Positions 1-7,883 of a stretch of DNA of 64,000 bases are shown here, one piece after another. Source of the DNA: JAAYED01 sp040772225 (GTDB lineage: Bacteria > Chloroflexota > Anaerolineae > UBA1429); NCBI GenBank assembly GCA_040772225.1, contig JAXGYO010000004.1, positions 1-64,000 on the forward strand, written 5' to 3'. Under the pieces are notes generated by a model, which saw only the letters and a list, made by a program, of their open reading frames with translations, was not told where the DNA came from and searched no databases. Both the position numbers and the translations under genes were made by a program. Within the stretch, counting starts at the first letter, position 1, and every line of letters starts with the position of its first letter.

Positions 1-58
1 GCTGGCATACTGCGGCCCCCTGGGGCGCGTTCCGTTTTACCGGTGCTCGCAACACACA

Positions 59-96
59 AAGAGACCCTGCTCCACGCGCATGGAACAGGGTCTCTT
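59..96 (-). terminator. Hairpin terminator candidate
   Basis: An 11-bp inverted repeat (AAGAGACCCTG at 59-69, its complement at 86-96) with an inner GTTCC-type extension lies about 100 bp past the stop of the minus-strand PxKF gene, the only gene seen to run into it. The T-tract is weak on either strand, so termination is inferred from the stem alone. Confidence 0.5.
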
Positions 97-194
97 GCTT
101 TCACCTGCGGCCGGCCCCGGCTCTCGTGTTACGCGAGGGGGGTTGCCGGAAGCTCTCCCTTACGACCAAACCGCAGGCAGGGGGATGGTCACAG

Positions 195-1085
195 CTATTT
201 CACCCTAAAGTCGGCACTCGTCGAGGCCTCGCCTACAGTGACGGTAACCTCGTAGCACACACCAGCCGTTACCGGTGCCTTCCAGTTCTTGATGAACATC
301 CCCTGGGCCTCATCGTACCGCAGTAACGTGCTGCCAGAGTCTGTATCAAGCACCACTGAGATGTCGCTCACCAACGCCGAGTCAGCACAGTTAACGGGCG
401 AAACCCCAAGGATCACCTCGTTTACATCTGTAAGCTCAACACCGTCCTTGAAGACCTCGAACTTGAGCGGTACCACGCGCCCGCCCTTGACCACGTTGAA
501 GCCCTCTTTCACCGGCGCGTAAAAGCCGGAGATGGTATAGGCGGGCTCGGGCTCTTGCCCCTCTACAACCGTAAAGGTTACCACAAGATCCGCCGATCGC
601 GTCAGTGAGTAGCTGACGCCGTCTATCGTTCTAGTGCCATCGGCATCCATACCCACTTTCAGGCTGTACGCGCCGAGCGCCAGGCCTGCTGTAGAGATAC
701 TCACAGTGCAGCTTGCGGAATCCGCAGAGAGTGTACCCGAACTGGTAGAGGACCAATTGGCAGGCAAGACGATCACATCATCAGCACACACAACGGAGGT
801 CACAACAGATGCCAGGCTTGTCGGCAGCACCTCGCCAGAAAACGACACGGCAATAGAGGAGCCGTCGTCGAAAACCGAACCATCATTTTCACGGCCGACG
901 TGCAGAACAGCAGTGCCGTCAGCGCTGTCGCCCGCCGTCACGTCTCCCAGGTCGAGGTCAATCAATCCGTCAAATACATAATCCCCTGCCCCGGTCAGGT
1001 CATCCGCCAGCACCGCCGCAGGCAGCACCAGGCTCAAAACCAATAATACCGCAACCAGCCGTCCGAGAAAGTGCGCTCTCCCCAT
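195..1085 (-). CDS. Secreted PxKF-domain protein
   Basis: A 296-residue exported protein. Residues 1-27 form a classical signal peptide (hydrophobic VLLVLSLVLPAAVLA, likely cleavage after ALA). The middle region (about 30-180) is Ser/Thr/Asp-rich and beta-strand-like, with paired Cys residues. The last about 110 residues match the PxKF domain common in Chloroflexota and Actinomycetota surface proteins (FYAPVKEGFNVVKGG then VVPLKFEVFKDG). That domain has no known enzymatic activity and probably folds as a beta-sandwich. The start is supported by AGGA just upstream of the ATG. It stands alone; a hairpin follows its stop. Function is unknown beyond cell-surface or secreted location. Confidence 0.75.
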   Translation of the reverse strand: MGRAHFLGRLVAVLLVLSLVLPAAVLADDLTGAGDYVFDGLIDLDLGDVTAGDSADGTAVLHVGRENDGSVFDDGSSIAVSFSGEVLPTSLASVVTSVVCADDVIVLPANWSSTSSGTLSADSASCTVSISTAGLALGAYSLKVGMDADGTRTIDGVSYSLTRSADLVVTFTVVEGQEPEPAYTISGFYAPVKEGFNVVKGGRVVPLKFEVFKDGVELTDVNEVILGVSPVNCADSALVSDISVVLDTDSGSTLLRYDEAQGMFIKNWKAPVTAGVCYEVTVTVGEASTSADFRVK

Positions 1086-1412
1086 GTGATCCTGATCTTC
1101 TGAATAATAGTGAACGCCGAATCAGACAACGTGCCCCGGGGCTCCCGAGTCGCCAACGTTGACCCGCTCTCCCGGGCCGTCACGCTATGCGCGCCAGCAT
1201 GACACCGGTTAGCACAAAGAGTGTATCGCACGCAGAAAGCATACAGGAGAAGCGACCGGGCGAGCCTATAGCGCGCCGCAATCAGGCGTAAATTCGCGGT
1301 TAAGGGCGCCCCGAAGCCCCCTTTCAGGAGTCCGGTGCGCGGAAATGGAAGGATGTGCCAGCGTACGTGTGGCTGAGCGAGAACGGATACCGGTCTGCAA
1401 GAGAGGCTGCGG
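1086..1412. other. Intergenic, no gene seen
   Basis: No convincing coding region, RNA gene or repeat was seen. The minus-strand reading frame crossing it has no recognisable domain and runs into both neighbours. Confidence 0.5.
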
Positions 1413-1904
1413 CTACCGCACCGCCGAGAAGAGCCCGAACACGCTGCGTGGGGAGTCATCCCCCTCAAACTGATAGTGGATCTCGCGGTACTCGCCCGTA
1501 CGCTCCAGCCCCGACGCATCGGCGGCCCGGTTGAGGGTGTCGTAGGCCTCCATCATGTGCTCCAGACTGCCCCACAGCAGCAGGCCGGCGCAGCGCTGCG
1601 CAGGCACCCTCAGGAGCGTTGCCGGGGCCGTCGCCTGGATGCCCTCCAGTGTCCTGACCCCCACCTCCATAGCGTAGGGCTTGTCATCGCCCTCGCCGGA
1701 CACCGGATAGTAGCGCACATGGATGGCTCCGGCGGGATAGATCCCCGCGGCCTCCTGCGCGCGGTCCAGGTCCGCCATCATGGGCCCAAACACAGACCCC
1801 AGCTGATCAAAGGGCGTCGGTTCGCAGACCACGGCCAGCCAGGTATCCTCGGGAATGGTCAGCACGCGCAACTCGCTGATCAGGTACCCTTCATTGCTCG
1901 ACAT
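1413..1904 (-). CDS. GyrI-like / effector-binding domain protein
   Basis: A 163-residue single-domain protein starting at the ATG of MSSNEGYLISE; an in-frame upstream ATG would add 29 residues without similarity to the family. The fold pattern is that of GyrI/AraC effector-binding (SOUL-like) domains: an early beta strand, a central VRYYPVSGEG segment with an acidic cluster, and a C-terminal HYQFEGDD strand. The family binds small hydrophobic or cationic ligands and may act as a drug-binding or gyrase-modulating protein. No DNA-binding helix is present, so it is not a regulator on its own. The ligand is unknown. Confidence 0.6.
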   Translation of the reverse strand: MSSNEGYLISELRVLTIPEDTWLAVVCEPTPFDQLGSVFGPMMADLDRAQEAAGIYPAGAIHVRYYPVSGEGDDKPYAMEVGVRTLEGIQATAPATLLRVPAQRCAGLLLWGSLEHMMEAYDTLNRAADASGLERTGEYREIHYQFEGDDSPRSVFGLFSAVR

Positions 1905-2086
1905 CGCCCCGCTCGCCTCTCTCACCCACTCAAGCCCACGCGACCGCAGAACGTAGACCCGCCAACACGGCAACACGGCCCACTCCAGCATCGCGGAGGA
2001 TGCGGCCTGAAGGCCGCTCTCCAGCGGAGCCCGCGCCTGGCCCCTGGAAATGCGTCCCCGGGCAGCGTCGCTTGCCTGCTCCTCAA

Positions 2087-2118
2087 CGTTTGCACGTTCA
2101 CACCTTCACACGTTCGCA
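2087..2118. repeat. Octamer tandem repeat (CGTTyrCA)
   Basis: Four consecutive 8-bp units (CGTTTGCA, CGTTCACA, CCTTCACA, CGTTCGCA) in the gap between the GyrI-like and ZIP genes. Related octamer runs occur at 3002, 57656 and 62006. Confidence 0.7.
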
Positions 2119-2151
2119 CGACTATGATTGCACCTGTAGCTTGCCCGCCGC

Positions 2152-2889
2152 CTACACGATCTGCATCAGCACCAGCAGCAGCATGAACCCCAGCAGGAAC
2201 CCGAGCGTGGCCTCGTGCTCGTACCCGTGGCTGTGGCTCTCGGGGATGAGTTCGTCCGAGACCACATAGAGCATGGCGCCGCCGGCAAAGGCCAGCGAAA
2301 AAGGCACCAGCCCGACGAACCAGGTGGCGAACAGCGCGCCGATTAGCGCCGCGACCGGCTCCGCCATGCCCGAGGCCAGTGCCCAGCCAATGTATTGCCG
2401 CGCGGGCATGCCGCAGGCACGAAAGGGCGCCGCCACGGCCAGACCCTCGGGGATGTTGTGCAGCGCGATGGCCAGCGCCAGCAGCAGGCCCAGATGCGGC
2501 TGCGCGATGAACGAGATGCCCACCGCCAACCCTTCGGGGATGTTGTGCAGCGCCAGCGCGGAGAACAGCATGATCCCCCGGCGATAGGCGATGGGGTTGG
2601 TGCATTGAAAGGCCAGCGACTCGTGCTCGTGCGGGAGATACTTGTCCAGTACAAACAGAGCTGCTGCGCCGGTGGCGATCCCCAGCAATGGCATGGCCAG
2701 CCCGTCCTGCGCCAGGGCCTCGGCGATCAGTCCCAGCGTGGCGATGGCCGTCATGACCCCCGCGGCGAACCCCAGCAGTGCGTCGTACTCGCGCATGCCC
2801 ATGCGCGGAAAGAGGGCCACCAATGCCCCGCCCGCACCCGTGGCGAGACCCGCCACCAGGCTCAACAGCACCGCATTCCAGATCGCCAC
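2152..2889 (-). CDS. ZIP-family divalent metal transporter
   Basis: A 245-residue inner-membrane transporter for zinc or related divalent metals. The family signature HNIPEGLAVG occurs in the fourth membrane segment and is echoed by a second HNIPEGLAVAAP in the fifth; together these supply the His/Glu metal-site ligands. About eight hydrophobic segments are visible, and HEHES between segments 3 and 4 is a short His-rich metal-binding loop. I place the start at the GTG of VAIWNAVLLSL, which has a G-rich ribosome site and begins directly with the first membrane segment. A longer frame reaches 3039 but adds a non-family, repeat-derived leader. Closest subgroup is GufA-like ZIP. Confidence 0.85.
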   Translation of the reverse strand: MAIWNAVLLSLVAGLATGAGGALVALFPRMGMREYDALLGFAAGVMTAIATLGLIAEALAQDGLAMPLLGIATGAAALFVLDKYLPHEHESLAFQCTNPIAYRRGIMLFSALALHNIPEGLAVGISFIAQPHLGLLLALAIALHNIPEGLAVAAPFRACGMPARQYIGWALASGMAEPVAALIGALFATWFVGLVPFSLAFAGGAMLYVVSDELIPESHSHGYEHEATLGFLLGFMLLLVLMQIV

Positions 2890-3001
2890 GTCACCCCCCG
2901 GGCACAGCGCGTGATAGACTTGGCCGGACCCCGGCCCTCCGCCGCACACGAGAGTCATTGTGCGGCATGGGCAGCGCGGGGTCAAATGGGGGCGGACGCA
3001 T

Positions 3002-3023
3002 GAACGTGCGAACGTGCGTGTGC
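3002..3023. repeat. Octamer tandem repeat (GAACGTGC)
   Basis: Two perfect GAACGTGC units followed by a degenerate third, upstream of the ZIP gene. Confidence 0.55.
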
Positions 3024-3041
3024 TAGGGTCACAGCTCACAA

Positions 3042-3083
3042 GTCAAAGGTCGAAGGTCCGAGGTCGAAGGCCGAAGGTCAGAG
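3042..3083. repeat. Heptamer tandem repeat (GTCGAAG)
   Basis: Six back-to-back 7-bp units (GTCAAAG, GTCGAAG, GTCCGAG, GTCGAAG, GCCGAAG, GTCAGAG). The same heptamer family recurs at 49634 and, inverted, at 7794. Confidence 0.75.
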
Positions 3084-3216
3084 CGCGCTGCGGAGGAGCC
3101 CGCATGATGCGCAGCCGCGAGCGGCGAGATAGGAAGAGGCGCCGGAGGCCGGTTGCCCGGCGCAGCGATTTCCAGCGAATGAGACCTGGCTCCAGTGCTC
3201 TATCCCATGCGGAGAA

Positions 3217-3250
3217 GCCAAAACGGCGAGCAACTGCTCGCCGTTCTGGC
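3217..3250 (-). terminator. Long hairpin, possible bidirectional terminator
   Basis: Two 16-nt arms (3217-3232 and 3235-3250) separated by 2 nt pair with a single mismatch. It lies downstream of the Gfo/Idh gene. No long T-tract follows the stem, so termination is only suggested. Confidence 0.4.
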
Positions 3251-3292
3251 TATCTCCGCGCTCCCAGAGCAAACACTATGCCCGGGCGCTAT

Positions 3293-3320
3293 GGTCTATC
3301 GTCCATGGTCCATGGTCGGC
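3293..3320. repeat. Heptamer tandem repeat (GGACCAT family, inverted)
   Basis: Four 7-bp units, GGTCTAT, CGTCCAT, GGTCCAT, GGTCGGC, ending just before the stop of the Gfo/Idh gene. It belongs to the GGACNAT family found at 5491, 22042 and 59047. Confidence 0.65.
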
Positions 3321-3331
3321 GTTCCGCCGCC

Positions 3332-4375
3332 CTACAGCTTGACGATGATGCCCTTTTCCACCGACTCGTACGCGCCCAGGATGATCTTGAGCGTGTCGGT
3401 CGCTTCCTTGACCGAGTGCAGCGGCTCAAACCCGCCCGCGATCGCATCGCAGAAATGCGCGATCTCAGCCGCGAACGTCCGGTCATAGTCCCAACCGGGG
3501 AACTCGACCGTCGCTGGCTGCGCAAAGCCCACCGGCTGGTAGAACAGCTTGTCGGAGGTGCCCCAGAGCATCCCCGCCTCGGCCATCACCGCGAACTGCA
3601 TGTCCGCCACACCAGGGCCCGGCAGGCCCCAGGAGGACATGAGGCGACCGGTCATCCCGTCCTCGAACTTGATCAGGGCGTTGGCGGTGTCCTCCAGCTT
3701 GAGCGGGAGGCGATAGGTGCCCAGCAGCGCCGAGACCTCGACGGGGGCCTTGCCCGCCAGGAAGAGCATTCGGTAGGTGGGATGGTAGCCCGTGTCGATC
3801 AGCTCGCCGCCGCCCATCTTGGCCGGATCGTTGCGCCAGGTGTCATTGCGGCGCGCCGCCGCAGAGAACCAGGTCGCCTTGTTGGTGCTCAGCGGCCCGC
3901 GCCGCGCGGAGCAGTCCAGCGAGTCGATCTGGTAGATCTTGCCCAGGTCGCCCGCCATGATCATCTGCTTGGCGCGCTGCACCGTGGGGAAGAACAACTG
4001 GTTGTGCGCCGCCATAAAGATCGTCCCTGCCTTGTCCACCGCGGCGCGAATCTGCTCCGCCTCCTCGAGGCTCAGGCAGAAAGGCTTTTCGCTCATGGCG
4101 TGCTTGCCCGCCTCGGCCGCCGCCACGATCGACTCACAGTGCAAAAAGTGCGGCAGTGCCAGGTCCACCGCGTCGATATCCTTGGCGGCGAACATGTCGT
4201 GATAGTCCTGATAGTACGCCACCTCGCGCCCGATCTGCTTCATGCGGGCACGCGCGGCCTCTTCCGACACATCGGCGATGGCCACGATCTCCGCGCGATC
4301 CGCGACCGTCGCCCAACCCTTGACGTGCGACTGCGTAATGCCGCCCGCACCAACCAGACCAACTCTAAGAACCAT
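3332..4375 (-). CDS. Gfo/Idh/MocA-family oxidoreductase
   Basis: A 347-residue NAD(P)-dependent sugar or inositol dehydrogenase. The N-terminus is a Rossmann dinucleotide-binding fold (VGLVGAGGITQSHV), with the family's catalytic-lysine motif EKP at about residue 95 (MSEKPFCLSL) and a typical C-terminal alpha/beta domain. GGAGGG precedes the ATG. It lies 122 bp downstream of, and in the same direction as, a sugar isomerase/epimerase. That pairing is usual for catabolism of inositol or unusual sugars, though the substrate cannot be named. Length is normal for the family. Confidence 0.88.
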   Translation of the reverse strand: MVLRVGLVGAGGITQSHVKGWATVADRAEIVAIADVSEEAARARMKQIGREVAYYQDYHDMFAAKDIDAVDLALPHFLHCESIVAAAEAGKHAMSEKPFCLSLEEAEQIRAAVDKAGTIFMAAHNQLFFPTVQRAKQMIMAGDLGKIYQIDSLDCSARRGPLSTNKATWFSAAARRNDTWRNDPAKMGGGELIDTGYHPTYRMLFLAGKAPVEVSALLGTYRLPLKLEDTANALIKFEDGMTGRLMSSWGLPGPGVADMQFAVMAEAGMLWGTSDKLFYQPVGFAQPATVEFPGWDYDRTFAAEIAHFCDAIAGGFEPLHSVKEATDTLKIILGAYESVEKGIIVKL

Positions 4376-4497
4376 GGTAGCCCTCCAGTGTCTGTGTCAT
4401 GTTTGCACTTGATAGCAGCGTGAAACGAGTCCCGGCCGCTGTCGCGCGGCCGCTGCCGCACGTATGCGGGGCCCGAGACTCGTGCCTCACAAATAGA

Positions 4498-5370
4498 CTA
4501 GAACCCGATGCTCTTGAGATACGCGCGGCAGATCTTGGCGCTCTCGAGCGGCGTGGCCTTGGTGGTGCGGTCGATCTCGGAGATAAACCAGCCATCAAAG
4601 CCGGCATCCAGCAGGATCTCGATCATCTCGGGGATGGGCACCATGCCCTCGCCGAGCTCGGCGAACACGCCGGCCTCGGAGAACTGGGTGTAGGTCCAGC
4701 CCTTTTCCACGCCCTCTTTGACCACGTCAGGATAGATGTCTTTGACGTGCACGGTCTTGATCTCGTCGGCATAGGTCCGGCAATAGTCCAGGACGTCGCC
4801 GCCGGCCCACGCCAGGTGGCCGATATCGGGCCCCTGGAAGACCTTGGTGCGGTCCGTCACGGCAAAGAGGTCATCGATCTCTTTGCGGGTCTCGATGAAC
4901 GAGCCCACGTGGTTGTGGAAGCACGCCTTGACGCCCTGCGCGAGAAAGATCTCACCCGTTTTGGTCAGCACCTCGCCATAGTACTTGTACTGGTCGGCGG
5001 ACAGGCTATCCTCTGGCGTGGGATGGCCTGCCAGATCCCAACGCATGATGCCGCGCGGGGACTCGGTGCGAAAGCCACCGTCTGCCACGTAGCAGACATC
5101 GCAGCCAATGCCCGCGTGGAAATCGGCCAGCGCTTTGGCGCGCTCATAGATCTCATCCGTGATGGCCGGGTCCCAGAAATTCACGCCCATGTACCCGGGC
5201 CCCGCCTTGAGGCCGTACTTGGCGTACTGCGCCACGACCTCCGCCGGCGTGCCTCCAAATGGCCCCGAGGGCGCACCCTCGAACCCCGCCTCGGCGATCT
5301 CGGCCAGCACGTCGCCCTCATAGTTACGACCCCAGGTGATCTGGCTGCACGCTACGATAAACTTGCCCAT
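4498..5370 (-). CDS. Sugar phosphate isomerase/epimerase (xylose isomerase-like TIM barrel)
   Basis: A 290-residue AP-endonuclease/xylose-isomerase-like TIM barrel. Metal and substrate ligands appear in the expected order: FHNHVG, GPDIGHLAWAG, HVKDI and SEID near the end. Similar proteins include inosose dehydratases and ketose 3-epimerases, so the reaction is left open. I chose the ATG of MGKFIVACSQ because AGGAGG lies 11 nt upstream and the 14 residues before it lack similarity. It forms a probable operon with the Gfo/Idh gene and has its own promoter at 5419-5447. Confidence 0.83.
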   Translation of the reverse strand: MGKFIVACSQITWGRNYEGDVLAEIAEAGFEGAPSGPFGGTPAEVVAQYAKYGLKAGPGYMGVNFWDPAITDEIYERAKALADFHAGIGCDVCYVADGGFRTESPRGIMRWDLAGHPTPEDSLSADQYKYYGEVLTKTGEIFLAQGVKACFHNHVGSFIETRKEIDDLFAVTDRTKVFQGPDIGHLAWAGGDVLDYCRTYADEIKTVHVKDIYPDVVKEGVEKGWTYTQFSEAGVFAELGEGMVPIPEMIEILLDAGFDGWFISEIDRTTKATPLESAKICRAYLKSIGF

Positions 5371-5418
5371 ATGTTCCGTACCCTCCTGTGTCAACGTTGT
5401 CACTCTGCACACGGCTGC

Positions 5419-5447
5419 ATACTAGCACACAGTCGGGCGCGATGCAA
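5419..5447 (-). promoter_or_regulatory. Sigma-70-type promoter for the isomerase operon
   Basis: On the minus strand, -35 TTGCAT (5442-5447) and -10 TAGTAT (5419-5424) are separated by 17 bp. Predicted transcription starts near 5412, about 42 nt before the isomerase ATG. Confidence 0.55.
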
Positions 5448-5490
5448 CGTCAAACGACGCTGGGATGCGAGACGCTGGACCACAGGCCAT

Positions 5491-5532
5491 GGACGACGGA
5501 CGACGGACGATGGACCATGGACGGTGGACCAT
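5491..5532. repeat. Heptamer tandem repeat (GGACNAT)
   Basis: Six perfect-period 7-bp units: GGACGAC twice, GGACGAT, GGACCAT, GGACGGT, GGACCAT. It runs within 10 bp of a GGACCGC-led hairpin repeat. Confidence 0.8.
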
Positions 5533-5542
5533 GGCTCTCCTG

Positions 5543-5821
5543 GACCGCGGGCTTACAGCCCGCTCCCTCACCGTGGTCGGCGTGGACGCCGACCCTCCCT
5601 CAGGGACCACGTCCTATAGACCGCGGGCGTCTCGCCCGCACCCCGATCGTCTCACAGGGACAGTCGGAGACTGTCCCTCCAGTGGCCGCTGGCATAGTGC
5701 GGCTCCTGGGGCGCGGGGCGCATCAGAATGCGCTGCACTCCGCGTTGGCGCCAAGCGCCAACTGCCACCGCTGCCCCTGAACCCCCGGCCCTGGACCGCG
5801 GGCCTATAGCCCCCGCCTCGC
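5543..5821. repeat. REP-like hairpin cluster (GCGGGC stems)
   Basis: Several short hairpins led by GGACCGC or GACCGC lie between the isomerase and arsR. They include GCGGGC-TTACA-GCCCGC near 5550, a GGGCGTCTCGCCC hairpin near 5625, an ACAGTC-ggaGACTGT hairpin near 5660 and a GCGGGCCTATAGCCC hairpin near 5798. No coding region is supported here. Confidence 0.7.
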
Positions 5822-5849
5822 TTGACATCCCTGCTTTCCCGCCTATACT
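5822..5849 (+). promoter_or_regulatory. arsR promoter, leaderless arrangement
   Basis: A consensus -35 TTGACA (5822-5827), 16-bp spacer and -10 TATACT (5844-5849). Only 7 nt separate the -10 from the arsR ATG at 5857, so transcription should start at or next to the start codon. No ribosome-binding site fits between. Confidence 0.8.
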
Positions 5850-5864
5850 TCAACGTATGTTGAA
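5849..5864. promoter_or_regulatory. ArsR operator candidate over the start codon
   Basis: TTCAAC-GTAT-GTTGAA is a perfect 6+4+6 inverted repeat that overlaps the last base of the -10 box and covers the arsR start codon. TTCAA...TTGAA half-sites are typical of ArsR/SmtB operators. Autoregulation is inferred. Confidence 0.7.
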
Positions 5865-6270
5865 TCAATTTCCCGCGCAAGATCTTGCCCGCCTCGCCGC
5901 CCTGGGACGCGTGCTCAGCCATCCCAAGCGGCTCGCCATCCTGGACATGCTCATGCAGGGCGTCCAGTGCAACTGTGAGATCGCCGCGCAGCTCGGCCTG
6001 GCTGACAACCTGATCTCGCACCACATGCGCATCCTGCAGGAGGCTGGCCTGGTGACCAGCCAGCGCGACCCTGTCGACGCGCGCTGGATCTATTACGCCG
6101 TGGACGCAAATGCCGTCGATGCCGCGGTGGCAGCCCTGAGCCGCTTCCTGGACACGAACCGCATCCAACCGCGCACGCCCGCCTGCGGGCCCGGCGGCGC
6201 GTGCGGGGTAACAAACATCGATGGACAGGATGTACAGGATTCCCAGCGGTCCGGACTCGGAGCTGGCTGA
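5857..6270 (+). CDS. arsR: ArsR-family arsenic-responsive repressor
   Basis: A 137-residue winged-helix repressor. The recognition region reads LADNLISHHMRILQEAGLV, and just before it VQCNCEIAAQL carries the Cys-x-Cys pair that binds As(III)/Sb(III) in ArsR proteins of the ELCVCDL type. The C-terminus adds two further Cys in TPACGPGGACG, a possible third thiolate ligand. The start at 5857 matches the family length and lies directly on a leaderless promoter; upstream in-frame residues are repeat-derived. The last about 19 residues run into a dispersed GATGGACAGGAT-type sequence and are probably not part of the ancestral protein. acr3 follows in the same direction. Confidence 0.88.
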   Translation: MLNQFPAQDLARLAALGRVLSHPKRLAILDMLMQGVQCNCEIAAQLGLADNLISHHMRILQEAGLVTSQRDPVDARWIYYAVDANAVDAAVAALSRFLDTNRIQPRTPACGPGGACGVTNIDGQDVQDSQRSGLGAG

Positions 6271-6286
6271 CGGCCCGTCGCGCTGG

Positions 6287-6328
6287 CACCTGCAACCTGT
6301 AACCTGCAACCTGTAACCTGTAGCTTGC
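6287..6328. repeat. Heptamer tandem repeat (AACCTGY)
   Basis: Six 7-bp units (CACCTGC, AACCTGT, AACCTGC, AACCTGT, AACCTGT, AGCTTGC) fill the gap between arsR and acr3. Confidence 0.8.
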
Positions 6329-6350
6329 AGCCACTGGAGGGCATTTCGGC

Positions 6351-7400
6351 ATGAAGATCTGGGAAAAGGGTCTGGCTCTATGGGTCGCGCTCTGCATGCT
6401 CGCGGGTGTGGCGCTCTCGCAGCTCGTGCCCGGCATCGGCGAGACGCTCAACTCCTGGCAGATCCGGGGCATCTCCATCCCCATCGGCATCTGCCTGTTC
6501 CTGATGATGTATCCCGCGCTGCTCAACCTGCAGGTGAGCGAGCTCAAAAAGCTGGGGCGCAACCCGAAACCGATCCTGCTTACGCTGCTGTCCAACTGGA
6601 TCGTGGCCCCGATCGTCACTTTTCTGCTGGCGCGGACCTTTCTCGCCGACCAGCCACAGCTCATGGTCGCTGCGATCCTGCTCGGGTCCAGCCCCTGCAC
6701 CGCTATGGTACTGGTGTGGGGCAAGCTGGCCGACGGCAACCAGGAGCAGAACGTCATCAATACCAGCCTGAACACCCTGACCATCATGGTGCTCTACGTC
6801 CCGATCGTGGGGCTGCTCACCGGCATCCAGGGGATCCCCGTCGACCGCATGCTGCTCGCCATCTCCGCCCTGATCTTTATCGGGCTGCCGCTCCTGCTGG
6901 GGATCGTCAGCAAGCGCGTGCTCATCCGTGCCAGAGGCGAGACCTGGTTCAACGAGGTGTACCGTCACGCGGTGGAAAAGGTCGCTATCGGCGCTCTGCT
7001 GATGACGCTGATCGTGCTATTCTCGCTGAGCGGCGACGTGCTCTTGAACAACTTTGACATGCTTCTGCTCATGTCCGTGCCGCTCCTGCTGGGCTTTGCC
7101 ATCGTCGTGGCGTACAACCTGGTCGTGACCCGCGCCGTGGGTCTGGCCTATCCCGAGGCCATCACCACGGTCCTGATCGGCTCCTCCAGCCACTTTGAGA
7201 TCGCCATTGCTACCGCAGTGGCCATGTATGGCGTCGGCTCGCTTGCGGCTCTGGGCACCACCATGGGCCTCTTCTGGGAGGTGCCCATCATGCTCAGCCT
7301 GGTGTGGCTGGGCAAGTGGCTGGGCGCGCGGGGATTCTGGCGCGGGCGTCGCTATGTCGAGACACAGAGCCGCGAGGCGGAGGCTTTGGCGGCAGAGTAG
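6351..7400 (+). CDS. acr3: ACR3-family arsenite efflux permease
   Basis: A 349-residue inner-membrane carrier of the bile/arsenite/riboflavin transporter superfamily, exporting As(III) with the proton gradient. About ten membrane segments are visible. Family marks include SIPIGICLFLMMYPAL in segment 2, the conserved functional Cys in GSSPCTAMVLVW (segment 4), NTSLNTLTI, and the end motif SSSHFEIAIATAVAMYG. The ATG follows a weak GGAGGG site. The adjacent arsR makes arsenic resistance the most economical reading. No arsenate reductase was found in this window. Confidence 0.87.
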   Translation: MKIWEKGLALWVALCMLAGVALSQLVPGIGETLNSWQIRGISIPIGICLFLMMYPALLNLQVSELKKLGRNPKPILLTLLSNWIVAPIVTFLLARTFLADQPQLMVAAILLGSSPCTAMVLVWGKLADGNQEQNVINTSLNTLTIMVLYVPIVGLLTGIQGIPVDRMLLAISALIFIGLPLLLGIVSKRVLIRARGETWFNEVYRHAVEKVAIGALLMTLIVLFSLSGDVLLNNFDMLLLMSVPLLLGFAIVVAYNLVVTRAVGLAYPEAITTVLIGSSSHFEIAIATAVAMYGVGSLAALGTTMGLFWEVPIMLSLVWLGKWLGARGFWRGRRYVETQSREAEALAAE

Positions 7401-7793
7401 GACCTGGCCCGTAGGAATACCGGAGGTCCGGTATTCCCGCGGACTGCGGCCGGCGGTACTGTGCCTGCCTTGCGGTGCCGACAGGAATGTCGGCGGTCCG
7501 GTGTCTCCGCGGACTGCGGCCGGCGGTACTACACCTGCCATCCGCTGGCGGCTGGAATGCCGGCGGTCCGGTGACTTCGGACCGCGGGCCTCTGGCCCGC
7601 CCCGTGGCCGGTCGTAGAGTGCCTGCCCTCGGCTGCCGACAGGAATGTCGGCGGTCCGCTGACTTCGCGGACCGCGGGCCTCTGGCCCGCCCCGTGGCCG
7701 ACGGTACTACACCTGCCATCCGGTGCCGGCAGGAACGCCGGCGGTCCGGAGCCGACAGGAATGTCGGCGGTCCAGTGGCTGCAGGGGCCGGCG
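7401..7793. repeat. REP-like hairpin cluster
   Basis: At least seven hairpin units sit in 390 bp. Several are GCCGACAGGAATGTCGGC-type (near 7478, 7636 and 7752), some are sequence variants of it (GCCGGCAGGAACGCCGGC near 7726), and others are GCGGGCCTCTGGCCCGC. Most are flanked by GGTCCG or GGACCGC. No gene is supported here. Confidence 0.8.
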
Positions 7794-7821
7794 ACCTTCG
7801 ACCTTCGACGTCGGACCTTCC
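7794..7821. repeat. Heptamer tandem repeat (ACCTTCG)
   Basis: Four 7-bp units, ACCTTCG twice, ACGTCGG, ACCTTCC: the inverse complement of the GTCGAAG family. Confidence 0.65.
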
Positions 7822-7883
7822 CCTTGCCAACCCGCCCCCCCGCGTCTATCATAGGCGCAACGAACACCGCGCAGGAGCACGCC

